Below, piece by piece: positions 54,142 through 62,054 of a DNA stretch of 64,000 bases; the first letter of the stretch is position 1, and each line of letters starts with the position of its first letter. The position numbers and the translations under genes are program-made. Location of the stretch: contig JBAVYM010000016.1 of assembly GCA_049698775.1 (NCBI GenBank), positions 1 through 64,000 on the forward strand, given 5' to 3'. The notes below the pieces were generated by a model, which worked only from the letters and a program-made list of their open reading frames with translations, did not search any database and was not told where the DNA came from. The stretch is from REEB76 sp049698775 (lineage in GTDB: Bacteria > Pseudomonadota > Gammaproteobacteria > Natronospirales > REEB76).

Positions 54142-54253
54142 TTGTATTCCTTGTCCCGGTTGATCGCGGGCGGAGGCGCATCTGCTGTTTGCGTTGGCCT
54201 TATCGGACTGATTTTATAGCAGTTTTCAGCGCGCGGCCGCAACTGCCCGACAA

Positions 54254-55357
54254 TCAGACGGCGGATTCATGGATTGCGTCAATCCGCACCGGCATGCGGC
54301 GCCTTCCCCACCTTCCCGGTTTGCCGTGAAACACACCCGGCAATGGTGTGCCGCAGCGCTGGCATTCCCCGCTGTCTGAGAGCCGCCATTTGCCCAGCTC
54401 GTACCAGTCACGCTCGATCACTAACGTTTTGCAATTGCAGCAATAGGTGCTGCTACCCCCGGGGTCGTGTACGTTTCCGGTATAGCAATAGCGAATACCG
54501 TTCCGGACGGCGATATTCCGCCCGCGGGTGAGGGTTGCAGCCGGCGTTGGCGGCTTGTCCTGCATTTTCCAGTCGGGATGAAAGGCCGTGAAGTGCAGCG
54601 GCACGTCCGGTCCCAGATTCTCCAGAATCCATTGCGTGAGTTCCTGGATTTCCTTTTCAGAATCATTCTCACCGGGTATCAACAGCGTGGTGATCTCGAA
54701 CCAGACTTGTGTCTCGTGCTTCAGAAACATGAGCGTATCCAGCACCGGCTGCAAATGACCGCCGCAGATTTTGTGATAGAAATCCTCCGTGAAGGCCTTC
54801 AGGTCAACATTCGCGGCATCCATGTGACTGTAAAGCTCGAGGCGCGGCTCCGCACACATGTAGCCGGCGGTCACCGCGATGGATTTGATTCCCAGCTCAT
54901 GGCCGGCATCCGCCACGTCCATGGCATATTCCATGAACACTGCGGGATCGTTATAGGTATATGCCAGGTTGGCACAACCGAGCTGGTGTGCGGTCATGGC
55001 AAGAGTTTCCGGCATGGCAAGATTCGCGAGCGTATCCATTTCCCTGGATTTTGACATGTCCCAGTTCTGGCAGAACTTGCAGGCCAGATTACAGCCGGCG
55101 GTTCCGAATGACAGCACCGAGGTGCCCGGCAAAAAATGATTCAGGGGTTTCTTTTCCACCGGGTCAACACAGAAACCGCTGGAGCGGCCGTAACTGAACA
55201 GCTTGATCCGGTCCTGCTCGCGGCCGCGCACGAAACACAGACCGCGCTGGCCCTCATGCAGTTTGCAGGCGCGCGGACAGACATCACACTGGATTCGGCC
55301 ATCATCCAGGCGGTGCCAGTAGCGGGTCGGTATCACCGTTTGTAAAGCCATGCTCAT
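54254..55357 (-). CDS. amrS: AmmeMemoRadiSam radical SAM protein
   Basis: About 367 residues from the ATG at 55357 (MSMALQT); a second ATG follows two codons later. The radical SAM motif GCNLACKFC (CxxxCxxC) is intact. An N-terminal CDVCPRACKL and late cysteine pairs (YCCNCKT, CQRCGTPL) suggest further metal sites. It belongs to the PflA-like family that occurs with MEMO1 and AMMECR1 proteins. The reaction is not established. It is head-to-head with the MEMO1 gene, 18 bases apart. Confidence 0.92.
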   Translation of the reverse strand: MSMALQTVIPTRYWHRLDDGRIQCDVCPRACKLHEGQRGLCFVRGREQDRIKLFSYGRSSGFCVDPVEKKPLNHFLPGTSVLSFGTAGCNLACKFCQNWDMSKSREMDTLANLAMPETLAMTAHQLGCANLAYTYNDPAVFMEYAMDVADAGHELGIKSIAVTAGYMCAEPRLELYSHMDAANVDLKAFTEDFYHKICGGHLQPVLDTLMFLKHETQVWFEITTLLIPGENDSEKEIQELTQWILENLGPDVPLHFTAFHPDWKMQDKPPTPAATLTRGRNIAVRNGIRYCYTGNVHDPGGSSTYCCNCKTLVIERDWYELGKWRLSDSGECQRCGTPLPGVFHGKPGRWGRRRMPVRIDAIHESAV

Positions 55358-55375
55358 CTGCGTAGGTTCCGTACT

Positions 55376-56185
55376 ATGATTCAGTATATGACCACCGGAG
55401 CGAATGTGCGGCCCGCCGCGGTGGCGGGCCTGTTCTACCCGGATGACGCCGCCGAACTGCGCGCCATGCTGCAACGGCTGCTGGCCGAAAATCCGGCGCA
55501 AGGGCCGTTTCCAAAGGTTCTGATTGCGCCGCACGCAGGCTATATCTACTCCGGTCCCATCGCCGCACGCGCCTATAACTGCCTGGTCCCGCAAGCAACC
55601 GCCATCCGGCGGGTGGTGCTGTTGGGCCCTGCTCACCGGGTGGCGGTACGCGGCCTGGCCTTACCCACGGTGGAGGCTTTCCGCACGCCCCTGGGCGAGG
55701 TACCGCTGGACCAAGCAGCGATAGCCCGCATAGACAACCTGCCGCAAGTGGAGCGTTCGGACTCCGCGCACGCGCTCGAGCACAGTCTGGAAGTGCACCT
55801 GCCCTTCCTACAAACGTTACTGGGTCGGTTCGAGCTGGTGCCGATGGTGGTGGGTTGGGCAGCACCGGACGAAGTTTCCCAGGTCATGGAAATGCTTTGG
55901 GGCGGAAGTGAAACGTTGATCGTAATAAGCTCCGATCTGAGTCACTATCATCTCTATGACGTAGCCCGGGAATTGGATGAGAGAACGGCACGGCAAATCG
56001 AAGCCCGGCACATACCCATCGAAGACCGGCAGGCCTGCGGTGCTTATCCCATCAACGGTTTGCTGGCAGTGGCGCGTTCACGCAATCTGCATATCGCGCG
56101 TCTCGATCTGCGCAATTCCGGCGATACGGCCGGTGACCGCAAGCGCGTCGTAGGCTACGGGGCATGGGCTTGCCATGACGCTTGA
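55376..56185 (+). CDS. amrB: AmmeMemoRadiSam protein B (MEMO1 family)
   Basis: 269 residues from the ATG at 55376; an alternative ATG lies at 55388. The fold is that of class III extradiol dioxygenases. Conserved histidines appear in RPAAVAGLFYPDD (entry), IAPHAGYIYSGPIAARAY, LLGPAHR, ALEHSLEVHLPFLQ and VISSDLSHYH. Eukaryotic MEMO1 binds copper or iron; the bacterial role is unknown. It overlaps the AMMECR1 gene by 11 bases. Confidence 0.93.
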   Translation: MIQYMTTGANVRPAAVAGLFYPDDAAELRAMLQRLLAENPAQGPFPKVLIAPHAGYIYSGPIAARAYNCLVPQATAIRRVVLLGPAHRVAVRGLALPTVEAFRTPLGEVPLDQAAIARIDNLPQVERSDSAHALEHSLEVHLPFLQTLLGRFELVPMVVGWAAPDEVSQVMEMLWGGSETLIVISSDLSHYHLYDVARELDERTARQIEARHIPIEDRQACGAYPINGLLAVARSRNLHIARLDLRNSGDTAGDRKRVVGYGAWACHDA

Positions 56186-56744
56186 TGCCCACGCGCGCAC
56201 TACCCTGCTCGCCGCAGCGCTCCACGCCATCAAACAGGCGCTGAACAAAGACGAGCCGGCCTTCGTCAGCGAAAACCCCGATCCGGTGCTGCGCGAGCGG
56301 CACGCCAGCTTCGTCACCTTGAAACGCCACCATGCCTTGCGCGGATGTATCGGCACCCTGCAAGCCTGGCGTCCGTTGCTGGATGATGTCATTCACAATG
56401 CCCGTGCAGCGGCTTTTCAGGATCCGCGTTTCCCGCCGCTGGTGGCAGCCGAGTTGGAAAACCTGGGTATTGAAATTTCAGTGCTCTCCACCGCCGAACT
56501 CATCCGCGCCGGTAATCGCGCCGCGCTGCTGCGATCACTGAGACCGGGCGCGGATGGATTGATCGTGCGGGACGGCACACGACAAGCCACGTTCCTGCCC
56601 GCTGTCTGGGAATCGCTGCCGGAACCGGATCAGTTCTGCGATCAGTTGATGCGCAAAGCCGGGCTGGGTACGGCGCACTGGTCGTCGGCGTTGAAATTTT
56701 TCCGTTATCATACTTGTAGTTTCAGCAATGAGGAGCCGACATGA
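56175..56744 (+). CDS. amrA: AmmeMemoRadiSam protein A (AMMECR1 family)
   Basis: 189 residues. The AMMECR1 signature LRGCIGTLQ is present in the context HHALRGCIGTLQAWRPLL, followed by AAFQDPRFPPL. The function of the domain is unknown. It overlaps the MEMO1 gene upstream by 11 bases, and its TGA overlaps the ATG of a small lipoprotein gene by four bases. Confidence 0.93.
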   Translation: MTLDAHARTTLLAAALHAIKQALNKDEPAFVSENPDPVLRERHASFVTLKRHHALRGCIGTLQAWRPLLDDVIHNARAAAFQDPRFPPLVAAELENLGIEISVLSTAELIRAGNRAALLRSLRPGADGLIVRDGTRQATFLPAVWESLPEPDQFCDQLMRKAGLGTAHWSSALKFFRYHTCSFSNEEPT

Positions 56745-57010
56745 AAACCGCGCTGTACATAATTTTGTTTACCGGTTTGTTGCTCGGTCTCGGCGCCTGC
56801 GGATCATCAGACGGTTCCAAAAACCAGGCAGCCCAGGACGCACCGCCGCCGGTCAGCCATACGGTGTTTGCACCCTACATCCGGGAAATCGACAAGGCGA
56901 AACAAGTGCAAAACACCGTGAATGCCCAGAAACAGGCCTTGGACCGCGCGATCCAGGCACAGACCGGCACCAGCAGCACGCCTGCGCCTTCCGCGCAATC
57001 ACAGGAGTAA
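56741..57010 (+). CDS. Small lipoprotein
   Basis: 89 residues. The signal peptide ends in a lipobox, GLGAC, with the cysteine near residue 20. The mature chain is short, with a helix (IREIDKAKQVQNTVNAQKQALDRAIQAQ) and a Pro/Ser/Thr-rich tail. The pattern resembles small uncharacterised lipoproteins. It is translationally coupled to the AMMECR1 gene by an ATGA overlap, so it may be part of the same unit. Confidence 0.75.
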   Translation: MKTALYIILFTGLLLGLGACGSSDGSKNQAAQDAPPPVSHTVFAPYIREIDKAKQVQNTVNAQKQALDRAIQAQTGTSSTPAPSAQSQE

Positions 57011-57089
57011 CGCGCCCAGCTTGCCTGCACAAGCAACCCAAGTGCCGCCTGCCGGCACGCTTTTGCGGATGTTCTGCGAATAGGGGCCG

Positions 57090-57776
57090 TTATTTAATGC
57101 GCCGTACGAACACGGTTTCACCTTGCCCCGGCAAGGTCAACAGATAACCAAAGGCAAGTTTCTTGATGATTACCTGAGGGTGATCCAGTTCCACGTTTGT
57201 GAAATAGCCAGTGGCAATCTGCTGCCACACTTGCCCATTCTCCAACTTGAAGATGGTATCGCCGGTCCAACCGGTGAACATTCCTGCGATGCGGGTTTCG
57301 ATGCGGCTGGGTGTCGCGGCTTCTTTGGTCGGCATGGTATCCGCACCGAAGTTCGCGGCAGCCGCCGGCGCCACAACCGGAGCCGCAGGCACCGGTGTAC
57401 GCGCGGCCGCAACCTGTGGAGTTGTGGCACGCGAATTCAGATATTGGGTCAACCAAGCGTTGAACGCCTTGAGTTCGTCGGGCGACAGCGTATCAAGACC
57501 GGTCTGATGAAACTCCGTCACACTGATAAGGTTGCGCACGTCCAGCGACGCCGTCGAGGGCATCGTGGCCTCGCGCGAGCCAAGCTCTTGGGTCAGCCAT
57601 GTATTCAATGCCTTGAGTTGATCCGGAGAAAGCGTGTTGAGGCCGGTCTGCTGGAATTGCGTCACCGTAATAAGATCCCGAACGTCCACTTGTGCAATCG
57701 CGGACGGCGCGGCCAGGGCTGCTGCCCATGACAACACGCACACCAAACCGAAGACCCAAACTGTTGTGCTGCGCAT
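57090..57776 (-). CDS. Exported protein with a TGLxxLSP repeat
   Basis: About 228 residues from the ATG at 57776, with a signal peptide (MRSTTVWVFGLVCVLSWAAALA). Residues 31-68 and 79-116 are near-identical repeats built around QTGLxTLSPDxLKAxNxWLTQ. An Ala/Pro-rich linker (about 117-150) leads to a C-terminal domain with RIAGMFTGWTGDTIFKLENGQVWQQ and IIKKLAFGYLL, which looks beta-rich. No family is named with confidence. It ends convergent to the small lipoprotein gene, and the dehydratase gene is upstream. Confidence 0.75.
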   Translation of the reverse strand: MRSTTVWVFGLVCVLSWAAALAAPSAIAQVDVRDLITVTQFQQTGLNTLSPDQLKALNTWLTQELGSREATMPSTASLDVRNLISVTEFHQTGLDTLSPDELKAFNAWLTQYLNSRATTPQVAAARTPVPAAPVVAPAAAANFGADTMPTKEAATPSRIETRIAGMFTGWTGDTIFKLENGQVWQQIATGYFTNVELDHPQVIIKKLAFGYLLTLPGQGETVFVRRIK

Positions 57777-57789
57777 GTTTTGAAACCTC

Positions 57790-58737
57790 TCACCAGGGTA
57801 AGTGATCCATATCCACGTTGCCGCCGGTGAGGATAACACCGACCCGGTGGCTCTTCACCTCCACCAACCCGTCCCGCAGCGCCGCCACCACCACGGCAGA
57901 GGACGGTTCAATGATGATTTTCATGCGCTCCCAGACATAGCGCGTGGCGCTGACGATGGATGCTTCGGAAACACGCACAATTTCGTCCACTTCGCTGCGG
58001 ATTACGGCGAAAGTCAGCGGACCGATAGTGGCGCGGAGACCGTCTGCAATCGTGTCGGGATGCGCCAGCGCTTCGATACGACCGGCCTGGAGTGAACGCC
58101 AGGCATCATCCGCGCCCAGGGGTTCCACGCCGATGATGCGGCAATCGGAGCGCAGTCCGCGAGTCGCGACCGCGGTGCCGGAGAGCAGGCCACCACCGCC
58201 CACCGGCGCCAGGATTATCTCCAGCCCCTGCACTTCGGCGTGCAGTTCCAGCGCTGCCGTACCCTGCCCCGCCATGACCGTATGATCGTTGTACGGATGC
58301 ACCACCGTGGCACCGGTTTCTGCAACATATTTCTCCAACGCCGCTTCACGCCCGGCCTGGGTGGATTCGCAATAAATAATCCTGGCGCCGTACTCGGCCA
58401 CCGCACGCTGCTTGAAAGCACTGGCGTTCTCCGGCATCACCACGCAGGCTGTCACGCCGCGGCGTTTGGCTGCCAGCGCCAGAGCAGCGCCGTGATTACC
58501 GGAAGAATGGGTTGCGACACCGTGCGTGAGCGCCGGCTCAGGCAAAGAAAATACCGCATTGCTGGCGCCGCGTATCTTGAAGGCCCCCATCTCCTGGAAG
58601 TTTTCACATTTGAAAAAGATTTGCGCCTGCAAGTCCTGGTCCAGGCGCGCACAACGCAGGATCGGCGTGCGCCGAATATACGGCGCGATGCGTACCGCTG
58701 CCGCATGGATGTCGTCCAACGTCAGCCTGTCGTCCAC
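57790..58737 (-). CDS. Serine/threonine dehydratase family protein
   Basis: A 315-residue fold type II PLP enzyme. The PLP lysine is in MGAFKIRGA, the substrate loop is SSGNHGAALALAAK, and the phosphate loop is VGGGGLLSG. It lacks the C-terminal regulatory ACT-like domains of biosynthetic IlvA. It is therefore a catabolic-type threonine/serine dehydratase or a serine racemase, and sequence alone does not decide. It is followed by the repeat protein gene, 13 bases away. Confidence 0.9.
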   Translation of the reverse strand: MDDRLTLDDIHAAAVRIAPYIRRTPILRCARLDQDLQAQIFFKCENFQEMGAFKIRGASNAVFSLPEPALTHGVATHSSGNHGAALALAAKRRGVTACVVMPENASAFKQRAVAEYGARIIYCESTQAGREAALEKYVAETGATVVHPYNDHTVMAGQGTAALELHAEVQGLEIILAPVGGGGLLSGTAVATRGLRSDCRIIGVEPLGADDAWRSLQAGRIEALAHPDTIADGLRATIGPLTFAVIRSEVDEIVRVSEASIVSATRYVWERMKIIIEPSSAVVVAALRDGLVEVKSHRVGVILTGGNVDMDHLPW

Positions 58738-58746
58738 GAAGCAAGC

Positions 58747-59307
58747 CTATGCAGAAAGAAATTCGGCACGAAACAGGTGTTCACGGTAATACTTGAGCTC
58801 GTCCACGGAATCGCGGATATCGTTAAGCGCCAGATGCGTGGATTCCTTGATGAATCCGCCCGCCACACCCGGCGCCCAACGTTTCGCAAGTTCCTTGAGT
58901 GTACTGACATCCAGATTGCGGTAGTGAAAGAATTTTTCCAGCTCCGGCATGTAACGCGCGAGAAAACGGCGATCCTGACAAATACTGTTGCCACACATGG
59001 GTGAGCTGTTGGCTGGCAGATGCTGGCGCAGAAACGCCAGCGTCGCCCGTTCCGCCTCGGCCTCTTTGACGCGGCTTGCCCGTACGCGTTGAGTCAACCC
59101 GGATTGACCATGCTGGCGCGTACACCATTCGCCCATGGCTGTCAGCACGGGAGCTGATTGGTACACAGCCATGACCGGCCCTTCGGCAAGGATATTGAGT
59201 TGCTTGTCCGTCACCAGTGTCGCGATTTCAAGGATACGATCCGTGTCGGGATTGAGTCCGGTCATTTCCAGGTCAAGCCAGATGAGGTTTTCCGCATGCA
59301 ATGGCAT
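58747..59307 (-). CDS. orn: Oligoribonuclease
   Basis: A 186-residue DEDDh 3'-5' exonuclease that degrades very short RNAs, including the pGpG product of cyclic-di-GMP turnover. Motifs are IWLDLEMTGLNPDTDRILEIA, GNSICQDRRFL and HLALNDIRDSVDEL. It is an essential gene in many gammaproteobacteria. The M48 protease gene is divergent, a common neighbour pair. Confidence 0.97.
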   Translation of the reverse strand: MPLHAENLIWLDLEMTGLNPDTDRILEIATLVTDKQLNILAEGPVMAVYQSAPVLTAMGEWCTRQHGQSGLTQRVRASRVKEAEAERATLAFLRQHLPANSSPMCGNSICQDRRFLARYMPELEKFFHYRNLDVSTLKELAKRWAPGVAGGFIKESTHLALNDIRDSVDELKYYREHLFRAEFLSA

Positions 59308-59416
59308 GGCACGTCCTTCGGGATTGGAGTAAAGCCAAGTCTAAACCCAAGCACCCATTCTGCCCATCCCGTCGGACTTCGCTTAGAATACGTGTTCCTG
59401 GATTTTTCATTTTGAC

Positions 59417-60679
59417 ATGAACCTCCTTACCGTCGTTTTCATCCTCGCGCTGGCGGTCTCGGCTTCGATCCGTGGCTGGTTGACTGGCCGCCAGATCCTG
59501 TATGTGCACCGGCACCGTGGCGCGGTGCCGGAAGCGTTCAGTTCCAGCATTGACCTGCCGGCTCATCGGAAAGCAGCGGATTATGCTGTCGCCAAGAGCC
59601 GTTTCAGTCTCATCGGCTCGGCCCTCGATTTGGCGCTGGCGCTGCTCTGGACCATCGGTGGTGGGCTGGCACTGCTGGATACCGCCTGGCGTCACACAGG
59701 CTTGAACCTTCTCACCACCGGCGTGCTGGTGATTGGCAGCTATGCCTTGATCAACGCACTGATTGGACTGCCCGCCGGCATGTATTCCACGTTCGGCATC
59801 GAAGCGCGCTTCGGCTTCAACCGCACCCGTCTCAGTACCTATTTCCTGGATATGCTGAAGATGGCATTGCTGGCGGTCATTCTGGGAGTTCCGCTTCTGT
59901 ATGCGGCGCTGTGGCTGATGGCGCGCTCCGGTCGGCTATGGTGGCTGTATGTCTGGATATTGTGGATGGGTTTCAGCCTGATTATCACCTGGGCCTATCC
60001 GGTGCTCATCGCGCCCCTGTTCAACAAGTTCTCGCCGCTGGCGGATGCGGAACTGAAACAACGTATTGAATCCTTGCTCGCACGTTGTGGCTTCACCAGC
60101 CGCGGCGTCTTCGTCATGGACGGCTCCGCCCGCTCCGCCCATGGCAATGCCTACTTCACCGGTTTTGGGCGCTACAAGCGTATCGTGTTTTTCGACACAC
60201 TCATCAATAAATTGGCGCCGGAAGAAATCGAAGCGGTGCTGGCCCATGAGCTGGGTCATTTCCGCCTGAAACACGTGATGCAACGCTTGCTGCTCAGCGC
60301 CTTGCTCAGTCTCGCCGGCCTGGCAATCCTCGGCTGGCTGGCCGCCAGCCCATGGTTCTATCAGGGTCTCGGCGTGCCGCAGGCATCCGCTTACATGGCA
60401 CTGATCTTATTCACGTTGCTCATGCCGCCCTTCCTGCTCCTGCTGGAGCCAATAAGTTCAGCCTGGTCGCGGCGTCATGAATTTCAGGCGGATGCCTACG
60501 CCAGTCGCCACACGGATGCCCGCGCATTGATCCACGCGCTGGTGAAACTCTACCGTGACAACGCCACCACGCTGACACCCGATCCGCTGCATTCGGCTTT
60601 CCACGACTCGCATCCACCCGCCTTGGCGCGTATCACCCGCCTCCAGGCGCTTGCCGGCGTCCTCCATCCGCCTCACTGA
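59417..60679 (+). CDS. M48 family membrane metalloprotease
   Basis: A 420-residue Ste24/CAAX-protease-1-like enzyme with about seven membrane helices. The zinc site is VLAHELGHFRLKH, and the third ligand is probably the Glu in RRHEFQADAYAS. GSARSAHGNAYFTGFGRYKRIVFFDTLI is the typical stretch before it. In bacteria it probably takes part in membrane-protein quality control; the substrate is unknown. Confidence 0.92.
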   Translation: MNLLTVVFILALAVSASIRGWLTGRQILYVHRHRGAVPEAFSSSIDLPAHRKAADYAVAKSRFSLIGSALDLALALLWTIGGGLALLDTAWRHTGLNLLTTGVLVIGSYALINALIGLPAGMYSTFGIEARFGFNRTRLSTYFLDMLKMALLAVILGVPLLYAALWLMARSGRLWWLYVWILWMGFSLIITWAYPVLIAPLFNKFSPLADAELKQRIESLLARCGFTSRGVFVMDGSARSAHGNAYFTGFGRYKRIVFFDTLINKLAPEEIEAVLAHELGHFRLKHVMQRLLLSALLSLAGLAILGWLAASPWFYQGLGVPQASAYMALILFTLLMPPFLLLLEPISSAWSRRHEFQADAYASRHTDARALIHALVKLYRDNATTLTPDPLHSAFHDSHPPALARITRLQALAGVLHPPH

Positions 60680-60749
60680 GTAAAGAATGCAACTTCGCGC
60701 AGCAATTTGATTCCGGCATTGCAGCCGGAGTGACGGGGACAATCGGCCC

Positions 60750-61094
60750 CTAGCCGGGCGGCCAAGTCATGACGCGGCCACCCAGCAGGTGCAAATGGAT
60801 GTGGAACACGGTCTGACCGGCACCCTTGTTGCAATTCATCACCACGCGGTAACCCGATTCGGCAATACCTTCCTGCTTCGCGATATCGCGTGCAGTCAGA
60901 ACCAGATTGCCCATGAGTTGCGCATCATCCGGTGTGAGATCGTTAAGCGTACTGATGTGCTTGCGCGGCACCACCAGGACATGCACGGGCGCCTGCGGAT
61001 TGATATCGCGGAACGCGATCAGATCGTCCGTTTCCATCAGCATGACGGGTTTGATCTCGCCGCGCACCATCTTGCAGAACAGACAATCGTTCAC
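60750..61094 (-). CDS. hinT: HIT family nucleotide-binding protein
   Basis: A 114-residue HINT-type hydrolase acting on purine nucleoside phosphoramidates. The zinc-type CLFCKMVRGEI start and the active-site VFHIHLHLLGG histidine triad are present. It lies ten bases downstream of recR on the same strand. Confidence 0.94.
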   Translation of the reverse strand: MNDCLFCKMVRGEIKPVMLMETDDLIAFRDINPQAPVHVLVVPRKHISTLNDLTPDDAQLMGNLVLTARDIAKQEGIAESGYRVVMNCNKGAGQTVFHIHLHLLGGRVMTWPPG

Positions 61095-61103
61095 AATCGC
61101 TCC

Positions 61104-61703
61104 TTATTGGACATCCCGCCGGCCGCTGAATGCATGCAATAGCGTGCCGCCGTCCACGAATTCCAGTTCGCCGCCGAGTGGCACGCCGTGTGCAATGCGT
61201 GTGACACGAATGCCGCGAGCACGCGCCAGCTCCGCCAGGTAATGAGCCGTAGCCTCGCCTTCGACCGTCGGATTGGTGGCGAGGATCAGTTCCATGATAC
61301 CGCCTTCGGATATACGCGCTTCCAACTGCGGTATACCGAGCTGCTCCGGGCCAATGCCATCCAATGGTGAAAGATGGCCCATGAGCACGAAATACTTACC
61401 GCGGAATCCGGTTGCCGCATCGATCGCGTAAACATCGGCCGGCGTTTCCACTACACACAAGAGCGACGCATCGCGCTTCATGGAAGCGCAAATCTCGCAC
61501 AGTGCCTGGTCGGTGAGCATGCGGCAGCGTTCGCAGTGGCGGATGCCGTTCACGGCTTTTGCCAACGCCTGGGCAAGCGCGAGCGCGCCGTTACGGTTGC
61601 GCTCCAGAAGATGGAACGCCATACGTTGTGCCGATTTTGGACCCACGCCCGGCAGGCAGCGCAACGCATCCATCATTTGCTGCAATAACGGCGTGTAGGC
61701 CAT
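61104..61703 (-). CDS. recR: Recombination protein RecR
   Basis: 199 residues from the ATG at 61703; an ATG two codons upstream is possible. It acts with RecF and RecO to load RecA on gapped DNA. The helix-hairpin-helix LPGVGPKSAQRMAFHLL, the zinc finger CERCRMLTDQALCEIC and the Toprim domain (VVETPADVYAI, ATNPTVEGEAT) are present. The dnaX-ybaB-recR order is standard. Confidence 0.96.
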   Translation of the reverse strand: MAYTPLLQQMMDALRCLPGVGPKSAQRMAFHLLERNRNGALALAQALAKAVNGIRHCERCRMLTDQALCEICASMKRDASLLCVVETPADVYAIDAATGFRGKYFVLMGHLSPLDGIGPEQLGIPQLEARISEGGIMELILATNPTVEGEATAHYLAELARARGIRVTRIAHGVPLGGELEFVDGGTLLHAFSGRRDVQ

Positions 61704-61709
61704 GGGCAA

Positions 61710-62039
61710 TCAGAACGGCAGTTTCATGCCGCCGGGCAAAGGCATGCCCGCCGTCAACCCCGAAAACCGCTCGCGCGTCACGGCCTCAACCTTGTTGACC
61801 GCATCGTTCACCGCCGCCGCGATGAGGTCTTCGAGCATCTCCTTGTCATCGCCGAGCAACTTGGGATCAAGGCTGACGCGGCGCACTTCGTGCCGCCCGC
61901 TCATCACGATACTTACCATGCCGCCACCCGCTTGACCGGTGACCTCCAGGCGCGCCAGTTCCTGCTGGGCTTTCTGCATGTTTTCCTGCAACTGCTGGGC
62001 CTGCTTCATCAAACCACCCAATCCACCTTTCATTTTCAT
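61710..62039 (-). CDS. ybaB: YbaB/EbfC nucleoid-associated protein
   Basis: A 109-residue DNA-binding dimer. The N-terminal helix (LGGLMKQAQQLQENMQKAQQELARLEV) and the beta part with GGGMVSIVMSGRHEVRRVSLDP match the family. It lies between dnaX and recR in the usual operon. Confidence 0.95.
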   Translation of the reverse strand: MKMKGGLGGLMKQAQQLQENMQKAQQELARLEVTGQAGGGMVSIVMSGRHEVRRVSLDPKLLGDDKEMLEDLIAAAVNDAVNKVEAVTRERFSGLTAGMPLPGGMKLPF

Positions 62040-62054
62040 CCACCTCTATATGTG

